Shown: positions 8,480 to 17,582 of the stretch, in pieces | Layout of the letters: every line of letters starts with the position of its first letter | How positions within the stretch are numbered: position 1 is the first letter of the stretch | NCBI RefSeq assembly: GCF_900129725.1 | Contig: NZ_FQWQ01000001.1 | Coordinates: 620,001-684,000, forward strand | DNA length: 64,000 bases | Direction of reading: 5' to 3' | DNA from: Chryseolinea serpens | GTDB taxonomy: Bacteria > Bacteroidota > Bacteroidia > Cytophagales > Cyclobacteriaceae | Program-made: the position numbers and the translations under genes | Notes under the pieces: generated by a model | Seen by the model: only the letters and a program-made list of their open reading frames with translations | Databases searched by the model: none | Told to the model about the DNA's origin: nothing

Positions 8480-9121
8480 ATGCAACCACTCGCCGATATA
8501 CGAAAAGAATATTCCAAAGCCTCCCTGGACATCCTCACCATGTCGACCAACCCAATCCAACAATTCGAGCGTTGGTTTCAGGAAGCGATGCATTCGCAAG
8601 TGGCCGAGCCGAATGCGATGTGCCTGGCCACCGTCAATGCAGACAATCGTCCGTCAGCACGCATTGTGCTGCTGAAAGGCATCGAGAACGGAGCCTTTCT
8701 TTTCTACACCAATTTTCAGAGCGATAAGGGAAAAGAACTTGAAAATAACCCTGCTTGTGCGGCAACATTCTTCTGGCCCGAGCTGGAACGCCAGGTGCGC
8801 ATTGAAGGAACAGCAACGCGTGTGAGCGATAAAACGGCTGAAGCCTACTTCCAGACCCGGCCGCGCGGATCGCAGATCGGGGCATGGTCGTCGCCCCAAA
8901 GTTCGGTATTGGAGAACCGCGAGATCCTGGAGGAACGCGTGCGGCAAATGGAACAAAAGTTCGAAGGAAAACAAGTGCTACCCAAACCCCACCAATGGGG
9001 TGGCTTTCAAATCGAGCCGCTGCTCATCGAATTCTGGCAAGGACGCCCCAGCCGCCTCCACGACCGCATCGAATACACCAAGGTCGACGGCGCCTGGAAA
9101 GCGCATCGCCTGGCCCCTTAA
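8480..9121 (+). CDS. pdxH: Pyridoxamine 5'-phosphate oxidase
   Basis: 213 residues, normal for PdxH, the FMN enzyme that oxidises pyridoxine/pyridoxamine 5'-phosphate to pyridoxal 5'-phosphate in the cytosol. Visible features: MCLATVNADNRPSARIVLLKG (FMN-binding strand), FYTNFQSDKGKELENNP, FFWPELERQVRIEGTA, SRPRGSQIGAWSSPQS-like region and the C-terminal 'WGGFQIEP...EFWQGRPSRLHDRIEY' signature with R-L-H-D for substrate phosphate. The stop overlaps the convergent bshB1 stop by 4 bp. Confidence 0.95.
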   Translation: MQPLADIRKEYSKASLDILTMSTNPIQQFERWFQEAMHSQVAEPNAMCLATVNADNRPSARIVLLKGIENGAFLFYTNFQSDKGKELENNPACAATFFWPELERQVRIEGTATRVSDKTAEAYFQTRPRGSQIGAWSSPQSSVLENREILEERVRQMEQKFEGKQVLPKPHQWGGFQIEPLLIEFWQGRPSRLHDRIEYTKVDGAWKAHRLAP

Positions 9122-9837
9122 CGGAGGTCGAACAGCGAATTTACGCCGGGATAGCGACGCACGGTATACCCTTCCCCATGGGTGGTCCCAATGGCATGGC
9201 CAAATTCGATGGCCCGGGCCTCGATCATCTTCAAAAATGTAGGATTTGAAATGTAGGTTTCCGGCTCGTTGCTGTTCGGATCGTAGAACTGCGTCTTAAA
9301 GGCACGGAGGGCGGCCATTTTTGTTTCCCAGAAGCCCGAGATGTCCACGATAAAGTCAGGTTCAATGAACAGGCTCTGGATGGAGTGGTAGAACGCTTCC
9401 GGCCGCCAGGGAGCCTGCGCATGGCCATGATCGTCCTGGGTGGTGATTTTGATCAGTCCCGACAGGAAAGAGGCGTCATAGGCCAGGGAAGCGCCCTTGC
9501 CGTGGTCGATATGCCGGTCGTAGACGGCGTTCGCCAGGATGATGCGGGGCTGGAACTTGCGGATGGTCCGGACCACCGCCATCTGGTGGTCGGGGTCGTT
9601 CTGAAAAAAGCCGTCTTTCAGCCCTAAATTCTCACGCACAGCAATGCCTTGAATGCGGGCCGCCTCGGCAGCTTCTTCCTTGCGGGTCTGGGGTGTACCC
9701 CTCGTTCCGAGCTCCCCTTTTGTGAAGTCAACAATGCCCACTTTATATCCCAGCGACACGTGCTTGGCAATGGTGCCCCCGCAACTGATTTCGGCGTCGT
9801 CGGGATGGGCGGAAAGAACGAGAATATCGAGTTTCAA
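9118..9837 (-). CDS. bshB1: Bacillithiol biosynthesis deacetylase BshB1
   Basis: 239-residue PIG-L/LmbE-fold zinc deacetylase that removes acetate from GlcNAc-malate in bacillithiol synthesis. The metal motif AHPDD (H11, D13, D14) and the later HIDHGKG histidines are present, with the GELGTRGT segment typical of the BshB1 branch. Bacillithiol is the low-molecular-weight thiol of many Bacteroidota and Firmicutes. The gene sits 45 nt downstream of trxB in the same direction, a sensible thiol-redox pairing. No other bsh gene is in the window. Confidence 0.92.
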   Translation of the reverse strand: MKLDILVLSAHPDDAEISCGGTIAKHVSLGYKVGIVDFTKGELGTRGTPQTRKEEAAEAARIQGIAVRENLGLKDGFFQNDPDHQMAVVRTIRKFQPRIILANAVYDRHIDHGKGASLAYDASFLSGLIKITTQDDHGHAQAPWRPEAFYHSIQSLFIEPDFIVDISGFWETKMAALRAFKTQFYDPNSNEPETYISNPTFLKMIEARAIEFGHAIGTTHGEGYTVRRYPGVNSLFDLR

Positions 9838-9882
9838 AATTCGGATGCGGTATTTGGTGGATACTGTTTTGCGGGAGCCGGC

Positions 9883-10833
9883 TTAGTGCACGGCTTCCAT
9901 TTCCTTGGCCACCAGGAACTTCTCGGCATCCAGGGCACCCATACAACCGGTGCCGGCGGCCGTGATGGCTTGGCGGTATACTTTGTCGGCGGCGTCGCCC
10001 ACGGCAAACACGCCCTCGATGTTGGTCCGGGTGGAGCCGGGCTGCACGTGGATGTAGCCGGTTTCGTCCATGTCGATCCAACCCTTGAAGATGTCTGTAT
10101 TGGGTTTGTGGCCGATGGCCAGGAAGAATCCCTGGATGTCCAGCTCTTTCTTCGCGCCAGTTTTATTGTCTACCAGGCGCACGCCGGTAACCCCTGTTTC
10201 ATTGCCCAGGATCTCATCGGTTTCGGAGTTCCAGTGGATCTCGATGTTGGGGGTGTTCTTCACGCGTTGTTGCATGATCTTGGAGGCGCGCATTTCGTCG
10301 CGGCGCACAATGAGGTGCACCTTGGTGACGAGGTTGGCCAGATAGGTCGCTTCCTCGGCAGCAGAATCACCTGCACCGACTACGGCCACTTCCTTGCCCC
10401 TGTAAAAATAACCGTCGCACACGGCGCAGGCAGACACTCCGTTGTTATTGAATTTTGCTTCCGAAGGAATTCCCAAATACTTCGCGGTTGCGCCAGTGGA
10501 GATGATCACGCTGTGGGCAATGATCTCGTCTTTTTCATCTACGACCACCTTGTGCGGATAGCCGGAGAAATCCACCGAAGTCACCACACCATAGTGCACC
10601 TTGGTGCCAAAGCGTTCGGCTTGTTTCTGAAGGTCCACCATCATCTGGGGGCCATTGATGCCATCCGGATAGCCGGGGAAATTCTCTACGTCGTTGGTGA
10701 TCGTCAACTGTCCTCCCGGTTGGGCACCGGTGTACAATACGGGTTTCAGACCGGCGCGGGCCGCGTAGATGGCGGCGGTGTATCCGGCGGGACCTGAACC
10801 GATGATGAGGACTTTTACTTCTTCTTTTGCCAT
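9883..10833 (-). CDS. trxB: Thioredoxin-disulfide reductase
   Basis: 316-residue low-molecular-weight flavoprotein reducing thioredoxin with NADPH. It has the FAD Rossmann motif GSGPAG (residues 12-17), redox-active C136-A-V-C139 followed by DGYFY, a second dinucleotide motif GAGDSAAEEA for NADPH, and the C-terminal VFAVGDAADK. All catalytic elements are intact. It probably forms an operon with bshB1 and follows the rpoD terminator. Confidence 0.96.
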   Translation of the reverse strand: MAKEEVKVLIIGSGPAGYTAAIYAARAGLKPVLYTGAQPGGQLTITNDVENFPGYPDGINGPQMMVDLQKQAERFGTKVHYGVVTSVDFSGYPHKVVVDEKDEIIAHSVIISTGATAKYLGIPSEAKFNNNGVSACAVCDGYFYRGKEVAVVGAGDSAAEEATYLANLVTKVHLIVRRDEMRASKIMQQRVKNTPNIEIHWNSETDEILGNETGVTGVRLVDNKTGAKKELDIQGFFLAIGHKPNTDIFKGWIDMDETGYIHVQPGSTRTNIEGVFAVGDAADKVYRQAITAAGTGCMGALDAEKFLVAKEMEAVH

Positions 10834-10869
10834 GTTTGTTTAGCGTCTTATAATTTCCGGGTAAAATAA

Positions 10870-10893
10870 AAGGTCTCGGAATGCGAGACCCTT
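10870..10893 (-). terminator. Terminator of rpoD
   Basis: Stem GGTCTCG/CGAGACC with a 5-nt loop, extended by flanking A-T pairs. On the minus strand it is followed by TTTTATTTTAC. It lies 24 nt beyond the rpoD stop. Confidence 0.8.
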
Positions 10894-10916
10894 CAATATT
10901 CTAAAAACGTACTTTC

Positions 10917-11780
10917 TTAACCGAGGTAAGGCTTTAAAGCTTTACTTCTGCTGGTGTGGCGTAACCGTCTGATAGCCTTTTCTTTGATCTGACGAACGCG
11001 TTCGCGGGTCAAGTTGAACTTCTCCCCGATCTCTTCCAAGGTCATGGAGTGCTCGCCATTCAGTCCAAAGTATAAAGTGATCACATCGGCTTCGCGTTGG
11101 GTGAGGGTCGACAGGGCCCGTTGCACTTCGCGGCGCAGCGAGTCGTTCATCAGACCGGAGTCCGGTGTTTCTTCGCTGTCGTTTTCCAACACATCGAGCA
11201 GGCTGTTTTCTTCTCCTTGCACGAACGGTGCGTCCATGGACACGTGGCGTCCGGAGATCTTCATCGTATCCACTACCTCGGCCGTTGTCACATCCAGCAC
11301 TTCGGCAAGCTCTTCCGGGGAAGGCTCGCGTTCATACTTTTGTTCCAATTCCGAAAACGTTTTGGAGATCTTGTTCAGCGAGCCTACACGGTTCAGCGGC
11401 AGGCGAACAATACGCGATTGTTCAGCCAACGCTTGAAGGATGGATTGACGGATCCACCATACGGCATAAGAGATGAATTTAAAACCGCGGGTCTCGTCGA
11501 AACGTTGTGCGGCTTTGATCAAACCTAAGTTTCCTTCGTTGATCAAATCGCCCAAGGAAAGTCCCTGGTTTTGATATTGCTTTGCCACCGACACCACAAA
11601 GCGGAGGTTGGCCTTCGTAAGTTTCTCTAATGCTATTTGATCACCTTCTTTGATACGCTTTGCTAACTCTACTTCCTCGTCCGGCGTAAGCAGGTCAACC
11701 TTGCCAATTTCCTGGAGGTATTTATCCAGTGACTGGCTTTCGCGGTTGGTAATTTGTTTACTGATCTTTAGCTGTCTCAT
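10917..11780 (-). CDS. rpoD: Primary sigma factor, short Bacteroidota type
   Basis: 287-residue housekeeping sigma factor. Region 1.2 ([20 protein letters not shown]), region 2 with the promoter-melting segment [13 protein letters not shown], region 3 and region 4 with the HTH ([29 protein letters not shown]) are all present. Region 1.1 and the large non-conserved insert of proteobacterial RpoD are missing, as is standard for the primary sigma of this phylum, which recognises TTG/TAnnTTTG promoters such as those found in this window. Monocistronic, with its own terminator. Confidence 0.95.
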   Translation of the reverse strand: MRQLKISKQITNRESQSLDKYLQEIGKVDLLTPDEEVELAKRIKEGDQIALEKLTKANLRFVVSVAKQYQNQGLSLGDLINEGNLGLIKAAQRFDETRGFKFISYAVWWIRQSILQALAEQSRIVRLPLNRVGSLNKISKTFSELEQKYEREPSPEELAEVLDVTTAEVVDTMKISGRHVSMDAPFVQGEENSLLDVLENDSEETPDSGLMNDSLRREVQRALSTLTQREADVITLYFGLNGEHSMTLEEIGEKFNLTRERVRQIKEKAIRRLRHTSRSKALKPYLG

Positions 11781-11856
11781 TCTCTAAATATACAATTCGT
11801 TTGTTTAACAATATACTGTCAAAATATAGTTCCTGTCAATCCAGTTCTTAACGGAT

Positions 11857-14001
11857 TTAGGCCGGAGTGGTTTCCGGACGCGGAGGTCTGGGCAACAGGA
11901 CTTTTCTAGAGAGACGGTATTTGCCGGTTTTTTTGTCTACTTCGATCAGCTTTACTTTCACTTCTTCCCCTACTTCCAGGACGCCTTCCATGTTTTCGAG
12001 GCGTTCCCACTTGATTTCGGAGATGTGGAGCAGGCCGTCTTTGCCGGGCATAAACTCAACGAATGCGCCGAAAGGCATGATGGACTTCACTTTACCATCG
12101 TATACTTCGCCTACTTCGGGGATGGCCACGATGCCTTTGATGCGTCGCAGGGCCGCTTCCATCACGTCTTTATTGCTGGCAAACACGTTCACCACGCCTT
12201 TGTTGCCAACTTCTTCGATCACCACGGTTGCGCCGGTGGTGTTCTGGATGTCTTGTACCACTTTTCCGCCTGGGCCGATTACCGCGCCGATCATGTCTTT
12301 CTCGATGATCACGGTTTCGGCACGTGGTGTTTGAGGCTTCAGATCCGGTCTGGGTTGGCTGATGGTCTTCTTCATCTCGTTGAGGATGTGAAGTCTGCCT
12401 TCTTTTGCCTGGAGCAATGCTTCACGCATGGTCTCGTAGGTCAGGCCGTCCACTTTCAAGTCCATCTGGCAGGCGGTGATGCCTTTCTCCGTTCCGGTCA
12501 CTTTAAAGTCCATGTCGCCCAGGTGATCTTCGTCACCGAGGATGTCGGAAAGGATGGCGTATTTGCCCGTAGCGGCGTCGGAGATCATACCCATGGCAAT
12601 GCCGGATACGGAGCTCCTCACGGGAACACCGGCGTCCATAAGGGCCAGTGAGCCTGCGCATACGGTGGCCATCGAAGACGAGCCGTTGGACTCGAGGATA
12701 TCGGAAACGATACGGATGGTATAGGGGTTCTTTTCTTCGGGGGGAAGCACTTGCTTCAGGGCACGGAACGCCAGGTTGCCGTGGCCCACTTCGCGACGTC
12801 CGGGGCCGCGGTTGGGTTTCACTTCGCCGGTAGAGAAGCCGGGGAAGTTGTAGTGCAGAATGAACTTGCTGGAGCCTTCGATCATGGCGCCGTCGATCAT
12901 CTGCTCGTCCAGTTTGGTACCGAGCGTTACGGTGGTCAGCGACTGGGTCTCACCACGGGTGAAAACAGCCGAGCCGTGCGGTGAGGGCAAGTAGTCCACT
13001 TCGCTCCATATCTCTCTGATTTCCTTGGTCTTACGGCCATCCAAACGAACTCCTTCGTTAAGAACGAGGTCGCGGGCGGCTTTCTTTTGGATCTCTTTAT
13101 AATATTGCTTTACCAGCAATTTGTTGACGGTCGTGTCTTCGGGAAGGGCGTCCAGGTATTCGTCCAGGATGCTGGAGAAGGCTTCGGAGCGCTCACTCTT
13201 GTTGGCGATAAGTTTGCGGGCTGCGGCGTAAGCCTTGTCGTACATGAGTTTCCACAATTCCTGGCGCAGGTTCTCGTCGCTGTCTTCGTGGCTATAGGTA
13301 CGCTTCACGGTCTTGCCTACGGCTTCGGTCAGTTCGATCTGCAGACGGCACTGATCCTTGATGGCTTCGTGTGCCACCTTCAGCGCTTCGAGCATATCGT
13401 CTTCGCTTACTTCTTTCATTTCGCCTTCTACCATCAGGATGTTCTCGATCGATGCACCCACCATCAGGTCGATGTCGGCGATCTTCTTTTGTTCCATGGT
13501 GGGGTTAACAACGAATTTGCCTTCCACGCGGGCTACCCGTACTTCGGAGATGGGGCCCTGGAAAGGGATATCGGAAACCGACAGAGCAGCCGAAGCGGCA
13601 AAGGCAGCAAGAGCATCAGGCAAAGCATTTTCATCGCCGGAAAGGAGATACAGCATCACCTGGGTGTCGGCATGGTAGTCGCTGGGGAACAGCGGGCGGA
13701 TGCAACGGTCAACCAGGCGGCTGATGAGTACTTCGTAGTCGGAAAGTTTGCTTTCGCGTTTCAGGAAGCCGCCGGGGATTTTACCGGTAGAGGCGAACTT
13801 CTCTTGGTAATCAACCGAAAGGGGAAGAAAATCGGTGCCTTCTTTGGCTTCCTGGGCGGATACCACGGTGGCGAGCAACATGGTGTTGCCCATTTTGAGC
13901 ACGACCGAACCGTCGGCCTGGCGTGCAAGTTTACCGGTTTCAATTGTTATTTCGCGTCCATCGGGCAGCTTGCATGTTTTGGTGATTGCAGTAGGTTTCA
14001 T
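11857..14001 (-). CDS. pnp: Polyribonucleotide nucleotidyltransferase (PNPase)
   Basis: 714 residues: two RNase PH cores separated by a helical domain, then KH ([13 protein letters not shown], about residues 565-620) and S1 ([28 protein letters not shown]) RNA-binding domains. It degrades RNA 3' to 5' using phosphate in the cytoplasm. The second core carries the expected GRRE, GSSSMA and [12 protein letters not shown] motifs. It follows rpsO in the order seen widely in bacteria. Its leader holds a long hairpin listed separately, suggesting post-transcriptional control. Confidence 0.97.
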   Translation of the reverse strand: MKPTAITKTCKLPDGREITIETGKLARQADGSVVLKMGNTMLLATVVSAQEAKEGTDFLPLSVDYQEKFASTGKIPGGFLKRESKLSDYEVLISRLVDRCIRPLFPSDYHADTQVMLYLLSGDENALPDALAAFAASAALSVSDIPFQGPISEVRVARVEGKFVVNPTMEQKKIADIDLMVGASIENILMVEGEMKEVSEDDMLEALKVAHEAIKDQCRLQIELTEAVGKTVKRTYSHEDSDENLRQELWKLMYDKAYAAARKLIANKSERSEAFSSILDEYLDALPEDTTVNKLLVKQYYKEIQKKAARDLVLNEGVRLDGRKTKEIREIWSEVDYLPSPHGSAVFTRGETQSLTTVTLGTKLDEQMIDGAMIEGSSKFILHYNFPGFSTGEVKPNRGPGRREVGHGNLAFRALKQVLPPEEKNPYTIRIVSDILESNGSSSMATVCAGSLALMDAGVPVRSSVSGIAMGMISDAATGKYAILSDILGDEDHLGDMDFKVTGTEKGITACQMDLKVDGLTYETMREALLQAKEGRLHILNEMKKTISQPRPDLKPQTPRAETVIIEKDMIGAVIGPGGKVVQDIQNTTGATVVIEEVGNKGVVNVFASNKDVMEAALRRIKGIVAIPEVGEVYDGKVKSIMPFGAFVEFMPGKDGLLHISEIKWERLENMEGVLEVGEEVKVKLIEVDKKTGKYRLSRKVLLPRPPRPETTPA

Positions 14002-14027
14002 GTGTTGTTTTTTTTACGTCTGACAGC

Positions 14028-14088
14028 GACAACACCTGAAACAGCCTTGCGACCGGCCTTGTTGTCAGGTTCGCACGGCTATTTCAGG
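14028..14088 (-). promoter_or_regulatory. Structured pnp leader: long hairpin with pseudoknot potential
   Basis: On the minus strand, CCTGAAATAGCC (14077-14088) pairs with GGCTGTTTCAGG (14035-14046) with one mismatch, and continues inward as TGCGA/TCGCA (14071-14075 with 14048-14052). The 18-nt loop contains GACAACA (14060-14066), perfectly complementary to TGTTGTC (14028-14034) just after the stem, which would form an H-type pseudoknot. The structure ends 26 nt before the pnp ATG. A smaller hairpin (GTCCG/CGGAC) lies upstream at 14102-14114. Regulatory function is inferred. Confidence 0.5.
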
Positions 14089-14133
14089 ATGCGTCAATGT
14101 GGTCCGGAGACGGACTTAACTTATTTTAAATGC

Positions 14134-14163
14134 AAAAAGGGAACCTTTGGTTGGGTTCCCTTT
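14134..14163 (-). terminator. Terminator of rpsO
   Basis: Stem AAAGGGAACC/GGTTCCCTTT with an 8-nt loop, then a T-run on the minus strand, 16 nt after the rpsO stop. Partial read-through could feed pnp. Confidence 0.8.
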
Positions 14164-14179
14164 GGGGAATGTCTTGTAA

Positions 14180-14455
14180 TTACTTTCTCAGATCAAGATC
14201 TGCCAGCACTGCGCGGTATCTCTCGATGTTCGTATTTTGGAGGTAATTCAGGAGCTTCTTGCGCTTACCTACCAGTTTCATGAGGCCTTGCTGGGTGGAA
14301 AAGTCTTTCTTGTTTTCCTTTAAGTGGGCCGTGAGGTGGTTGATTCTATGCGTAAAGAGGGCAATCTGTGATTCGGCAGAACCAGTTTCTTCTTTTTTCT
14401 TCGCAAAGCCGTGTTTCGCGAACAGGTCTTGTTTAATTGCTGTAGTCAGATACAT
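14180..14455 (-). CDS. rpsO: Ribosomal protein S15
   Basis: 91-residue S15, the 30S protein that binds 16S rRNA helices 20-22. Signature segments are present: TGSAESQIALFTHRINHLTAHL, HK-rich helix turn and GLMKLVGKRKKLLNYL. Length is normal. It has its own promoter upstream and a terminator before pnp. Confidence 0.97.
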   Translation of the reverse strand: MYLTTAIKQDLFAKHGFAKKKEETGSAESQIALFTHRINHLTAHLKENKKDFSTQQGLMKLVGKRKKLLNYLQNTNIERYRAVLADLDLRK

Positions 14456-14490
14456 TTCAAAAAATGTTTTTTTTCCTTTATTTCAGGGGG

Positions 14491-14522
14491 CAAAGGTAAG
14501 CCAAAACGGCCCAATTTTGCAA
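14491..14522 (-). promoter_or_regulatory. Promoter for rpsO
   Basis: Minus-strand TACCTTTG (14491-14498) matches TAnnTTTG exactly, with TTG (14520-14522) 21 nt upstream. The start codon of rpsO lies about 36 nt downstream. Confidence 0.6.
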
Positions 14523-14550
14523 CATTTTGTTGAAATATTCGACTTCTCCC

Positions 14551-16284
14551 CTACGCCTGCTGCGCACGCAGTTGCCGCTTTCGGGCAAACCATCGCTTCA
14601 GCTTGTCGATAGCAACTAGATAGAAATCAGCCTCAAACAACCGGGCATCCGCCCGGGCTTGCCGCAGAAACAGGGCTCCCACCACCAGCAGCACGAAATC
14701 CGACAGCCAAACCCCCACGGCGACGCTCACCGTCCCCTGCTTGGCCAGCTTCTCGCCTTGCATGCTCAGCACATAGAAAACGATGAAGAAGAAGATCGAC
14801 ACCAGGAACGGCACCCCCAGCCCCCCACGCTTGATGATGGCCCCCAGAGGTGCCCCAATGAGGAACATGGCAATGCAGGCAAACGAGCTCGAGGGGATCT
14901 TATTCCACTGTATATCAAATTCTTTCAGGTCTTTTTCATAGTTCTCTACGCTGGCATTGGCGTTCATGATCTGGCTCTTTACCTGGCGCGCCATGTTGGT
15001 GGCTCCCTGGATCACGTCACGGCCGATGGGCATGTTGAACACGCTGTCGATGCGGGCCAGTGAAGCCGAATCAAAATTAACGGCGACCTTCCTCGCGGTC
15101 CGTACCGGTCCGTGGGGCGGGGTCTTCTCGCCTAATTTTTTCTTGCGCGCCGAAAGCAGCAGTCTTCGTTTCTCATTCTTGATCTTCATGCGCTCCGCCC
15201 GCTCTTTTTCGGCATTCAATGAATCGCTGCCGGTCTTTTTCTTCACGGTGTCGCCGGGTGTTGTGGCCACCGGGCTGATCTTGTTCATGTACGGGATGCG
15301 GTTGATGGAATCGCGGTAGATTTTATAGGCCTGTATTTCCGGGGGCATCGTCAGGGAATCGTGCCGTTGGTAGAAGGTGAAAAAGGCCTGTTTGTTTTGG
15401 TAGTAATTCAGCTGCTGGTTCAGCACTTCAACATTGATGGAGTCGATGTCCGACGACAGCTCCGACATGTTGCGCATGATGCGGTTGCCCTGGAACCACT
15501 TTTTGTCGGTGGACTGGAGGGCGAACGATGAAAGGTCGAACACTACTTGTGATTTAGCGAACTTGCTGCGGCTCAGGGCTTGTGGGTTGGCATTGCGTTG
15601 GCCTGTCATTTCGCGCTCGTTGCTGGTGCCTTCCGTATAGCGGTAGCCGTTGAACAACTCGAACTTCAAGTAGCGTTCGCCCAGGATGGTGTACATGCGG
15701 CCGCTGTCGGCGATCATCACCTCTTTGTTGCCGTCGTTCTTCCGGTGATCATAGACAATCACTTCCTTGAGCGCCTTGTCGTCTTTGGGAAACTTGTGGT
15801 TTACCTTGATGCTGATGTTGTCGATGCCATGATAGAACACACCCTCGCGCAACTCGAGTGCCGGCTTCTTTTGTTTGATATCATAGAGCAGGCTGTAGGC
15901 TTCCAAGGCTGCCTTGGGCACGAGGTTGTTATTGATATAGAAAGCCAGGACCGTGAGCAACAGCACAAAGAAAAAGATCGGTCGCAACGCCCGCACCAGG
16001 GAAATCCCGGCGCTCTTGATGGCCGACAATTCAAAATGTTCCCCCAGGTTTCCAAACGCGATGAGCGACGACAGCAGCACGGCCAACGGCATGGCGGTGG
16101 GGACGGTGAACACGGCGAAGTAGAAAAACAACTGTCCCAGCACCAGGCCGTCGAGGCCCTTGCCAATGATGTCGTCGAAATATTTCAGCATGTTGATGTT
16201 CAGCAGAATAAAAACGACAACGAGGAAGGTAATGAGGAACGGTCCCAGGAAGGCATCTAACACGAGTTTGTCTATCTTTTTCAT
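14551..16284 (-). CDS. LptF/LptG-family lipopolysaccharide export permease
   Basis: 577 residues from the ATG at 16284 (MKKIDKLVLDAF). Three N-terminal membrane helices (LITFLVVVFILLNINML; FFYFAVFTVPTAMPLAVLLSSLIAFG; FFFVLLLTVLAFYINNNLVP) are followed by a periplasmic jellyroll region and three C-terminal helices, the YjgP/YjgQ layout. These proteins form the transmembrane part of the LptBFG ABC exporter that extracts LPS from the inner membrane. The middle region is longer than in E. coli and includes a Lys/Arg-rich linker. An eight-codon extension upstream is less likely. The START-like gene upstream may be co-transcribed. Confidence 0.88.
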   Translation of the reverse strand: MKKIDKLVLDAFLGPFLITFLVVVFILLNINMLKYFDDIIGKGLDGLVLGQLFFYFAVFTVPTAMPLAVLLSSLIAFGNLGEHFELSAIKSAGISLVRALRPIFFFVLLLTVLAFYINNNLVPKAALEAYSLLYDIKQKKPALELREGVFYHGIDNISIKVNHKFPKDDKALKEVIVYDHRKNDGNKEVMIADSGRMYTILGERYLKFELFNGYRYTEGTSNEREMTGQRNANPQALSRSKFAKSQVVFDLSSFALQSTDKKWFQGNRIMRNMSELSSDIDSINVEVLNQQLNYYQNKQAFFTFYQRHDSLTMPPEIQAYKIYRDSINRIPYMNKISPVATTPGDTVKKKTGSDSLNAEKERAERMKIKNEKRRLLLSARKKKLGEKTPPHGPVRTARKVAVNFDSASLARIDSVFNMPIGRDVIQGATNMARQVKSQIMNANASVENYEKDLKEFDIQWNKIPSSSFACIAMFLIGAPLGAIIKRGGLGVPFLVSIFFFIVFYVLSMQGEKLAKQGTVSVAVGVWLSDFVLLVVGALFLRQARADARLFEADFYLVAIDKLKRWFARKRQLRAQQA

Positions 16285-16372
16285 GGGTACGGCTTGTGCG
16301 CGAAACAAGGGTCAAAAATAAGGCCAACCTTTTAACCCATCATTATAAAATAAAAAAAATTACACCCCTCCT

Positions 16373-16789
16373 TCAACCGCCCACGGTTTTCCGGAGGGTT
16401 TCCACCAACCCATGCCAGAGGTCGTTCAGCTCTTTCTGGTCGTCGAAGTCGGAGTAGTCGAAGATCTTGATGTAAACGGATTGGGTGAGGTCGTTGAATT
16501 CGAGGCGCAACTCGAAGTAGGAAGGATCTTTTTCGTCGTCTTTGTTCTCGGGGAGAAATTCGAAGCGGGCGAAGTGGTTGGTGCGAAAGGCAGCGAGCTT
16601 GGCTTTGTGCGCTTCGTTGTCCCAGAAGAAAGTAAAGGACTTGTCTTCGTTGTTGATGGTGACATCGTCGGCAAACCATTCCGACAAACCGCTTGCCGTT
16701 TGAATGTAGGGATACAGCATCTTGATCGAGGCGTGGATTTCGTAATCCGCCGTGAACAACTTTTTATTGGACATGCTGAGGGTCGCCAT
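16373..16789 (-). CDS. START-like domain protein
   Basis: 138-residue small cytosolic protein resembling the START-like (SRPBCC-fold) family characteristic of Bacteroidota: an N-terminal strand (KKLFTADYEIHASIKMLYPYI), the SGLSEWFADDV helix, acidic strands with FFWDNEAHKAKL, and a C-terminal helix (ELNDLWHGLVETLRKTVGG). The ligand is unknown. It lies 88 nt upstream of the Lpt permease gene in the same direction. Confidence 0.75.
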   Translation of the reverse strand: MATLSMSNKKLFTADYEIHASIKMLYPYIQTASGLSEWFADDVTINNEDKSFTFFWDNEAHKAKLAAFRTNHFARFEFLPENKDDEKDPSYFELRLEFNDLTQSVYIKIFDYSDFDDQKELNDLWHGLVETLRKTVGG

Positions 16790-16907
16790 TGTAATTCTTT
16801 CGTGCGATTGAATTTAGGCCAATTTATTTAGTATGGCAAACGCAATTTTGGGGTGTATAAGGGGCTATTGACGCAAAAGGCCTGTCGTGAGGGGCGAAAT
16901 GGGTATT

Positions 16908-16938
16908 AAAAAAAACGGCTCCCTGTTTCGAGAGCCGT
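16908..16938 (-). terminator. Terminator of the 17056 lipoprotein gene
   Basis: Stem ACGGCTC/GAGCCGT with a 10-nt loop and, on the minus strand, a run of eight T. It lies about 118 nt past the gene's stop codon. Confidence 0.7.
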
Positions 16939-17055
16939 CTTCCCTGGGGCCGTTGAACCGCCGGCAGTTCGTGACGGATATGAACCCAACCCGTGAGCAA
17001 CGGGACCTGAATGCGTAAAGAAGACGAGCGACTTGGTTTGGCGCCTTGCCTTTCC

Positions 17056-17571
17056 TTAATTTTTGATCTTCTTGAGCGACTCTTGAACAACCGCTTTCAC
17101 ATCGGGGCGAAGCTCCCGCTTTTCGGCTTTCTCCAACGCTGCACGTGCATCTTTACCACCAATTGCCGAAAGGGCGGTGGCCGCACGCGTCTGATAGAGG
17201 GCCAGATAGTTTTGCATATAGGTGTTCACGTAGTCATCTTCGGAGCCAGCGGTTTTGTCTTGGGGATGAGACTTTTGATATTCAACCATTTCGCGATACA
17301 CATCGCGAAGGTGCGACTCGTATGTTTCGCGGCGCGCGGACGAAGGTCCGTCGGCGAGAATAGCATCCAGGCTTCCCACGACCTGGTTGCCATGACGCAC
17401 CAGCGTATCGAGTTCACCGGCGTTGCACTCTTCGCATTCCATCCAATTCATAATGGCTACGCGGATGTTGTCGGCTTGCTGGGGCGACAGTTTGACGGTG
17501 GCCTTTTCGGTCGTGCAAAACGTTAGCCCGGTCAGAAGCATAAACATGAGAAAATAAAGTGTTGATTTCAT
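17056..17571 (-). CDS. Hypothetical lipoprotein next to a zincin
   Basis: 171 residues with a lipoprotein-like signal (MKSTLYFLMFMLLTGLTFCTTE, lipobox LTFC). The mature part is helical, with an ECEECNAGELDTLVRHG segment and a final ALEKAEKRELRPDVKAVVQESLKK, somewhat like HEAT-repeat helices. I do not recognise a family. Its start is only 11 nt from the stop of the upstream secreted metalloprotease, so the two genes form an operon and the proteins may act together at the cell surface. Confidence 0.65.
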   Translation of the reverse strand: MKSTLYFLMFMLLTGLTFCTTEKATVKLSPQQADNIRVAIMNWMECEECNAGELDTLVRHGNQVVGSLDAILADGPSSARRETYESHLRDVYREMVEYQKSHPQDKTAGSEDDYVNTYMQNYLALYQTRAATALSAIGGKDARAALEKAEKRELRPDVKAVVQESLKKIKN

Positions 17572-17582
17572 ACGTACGGGGA

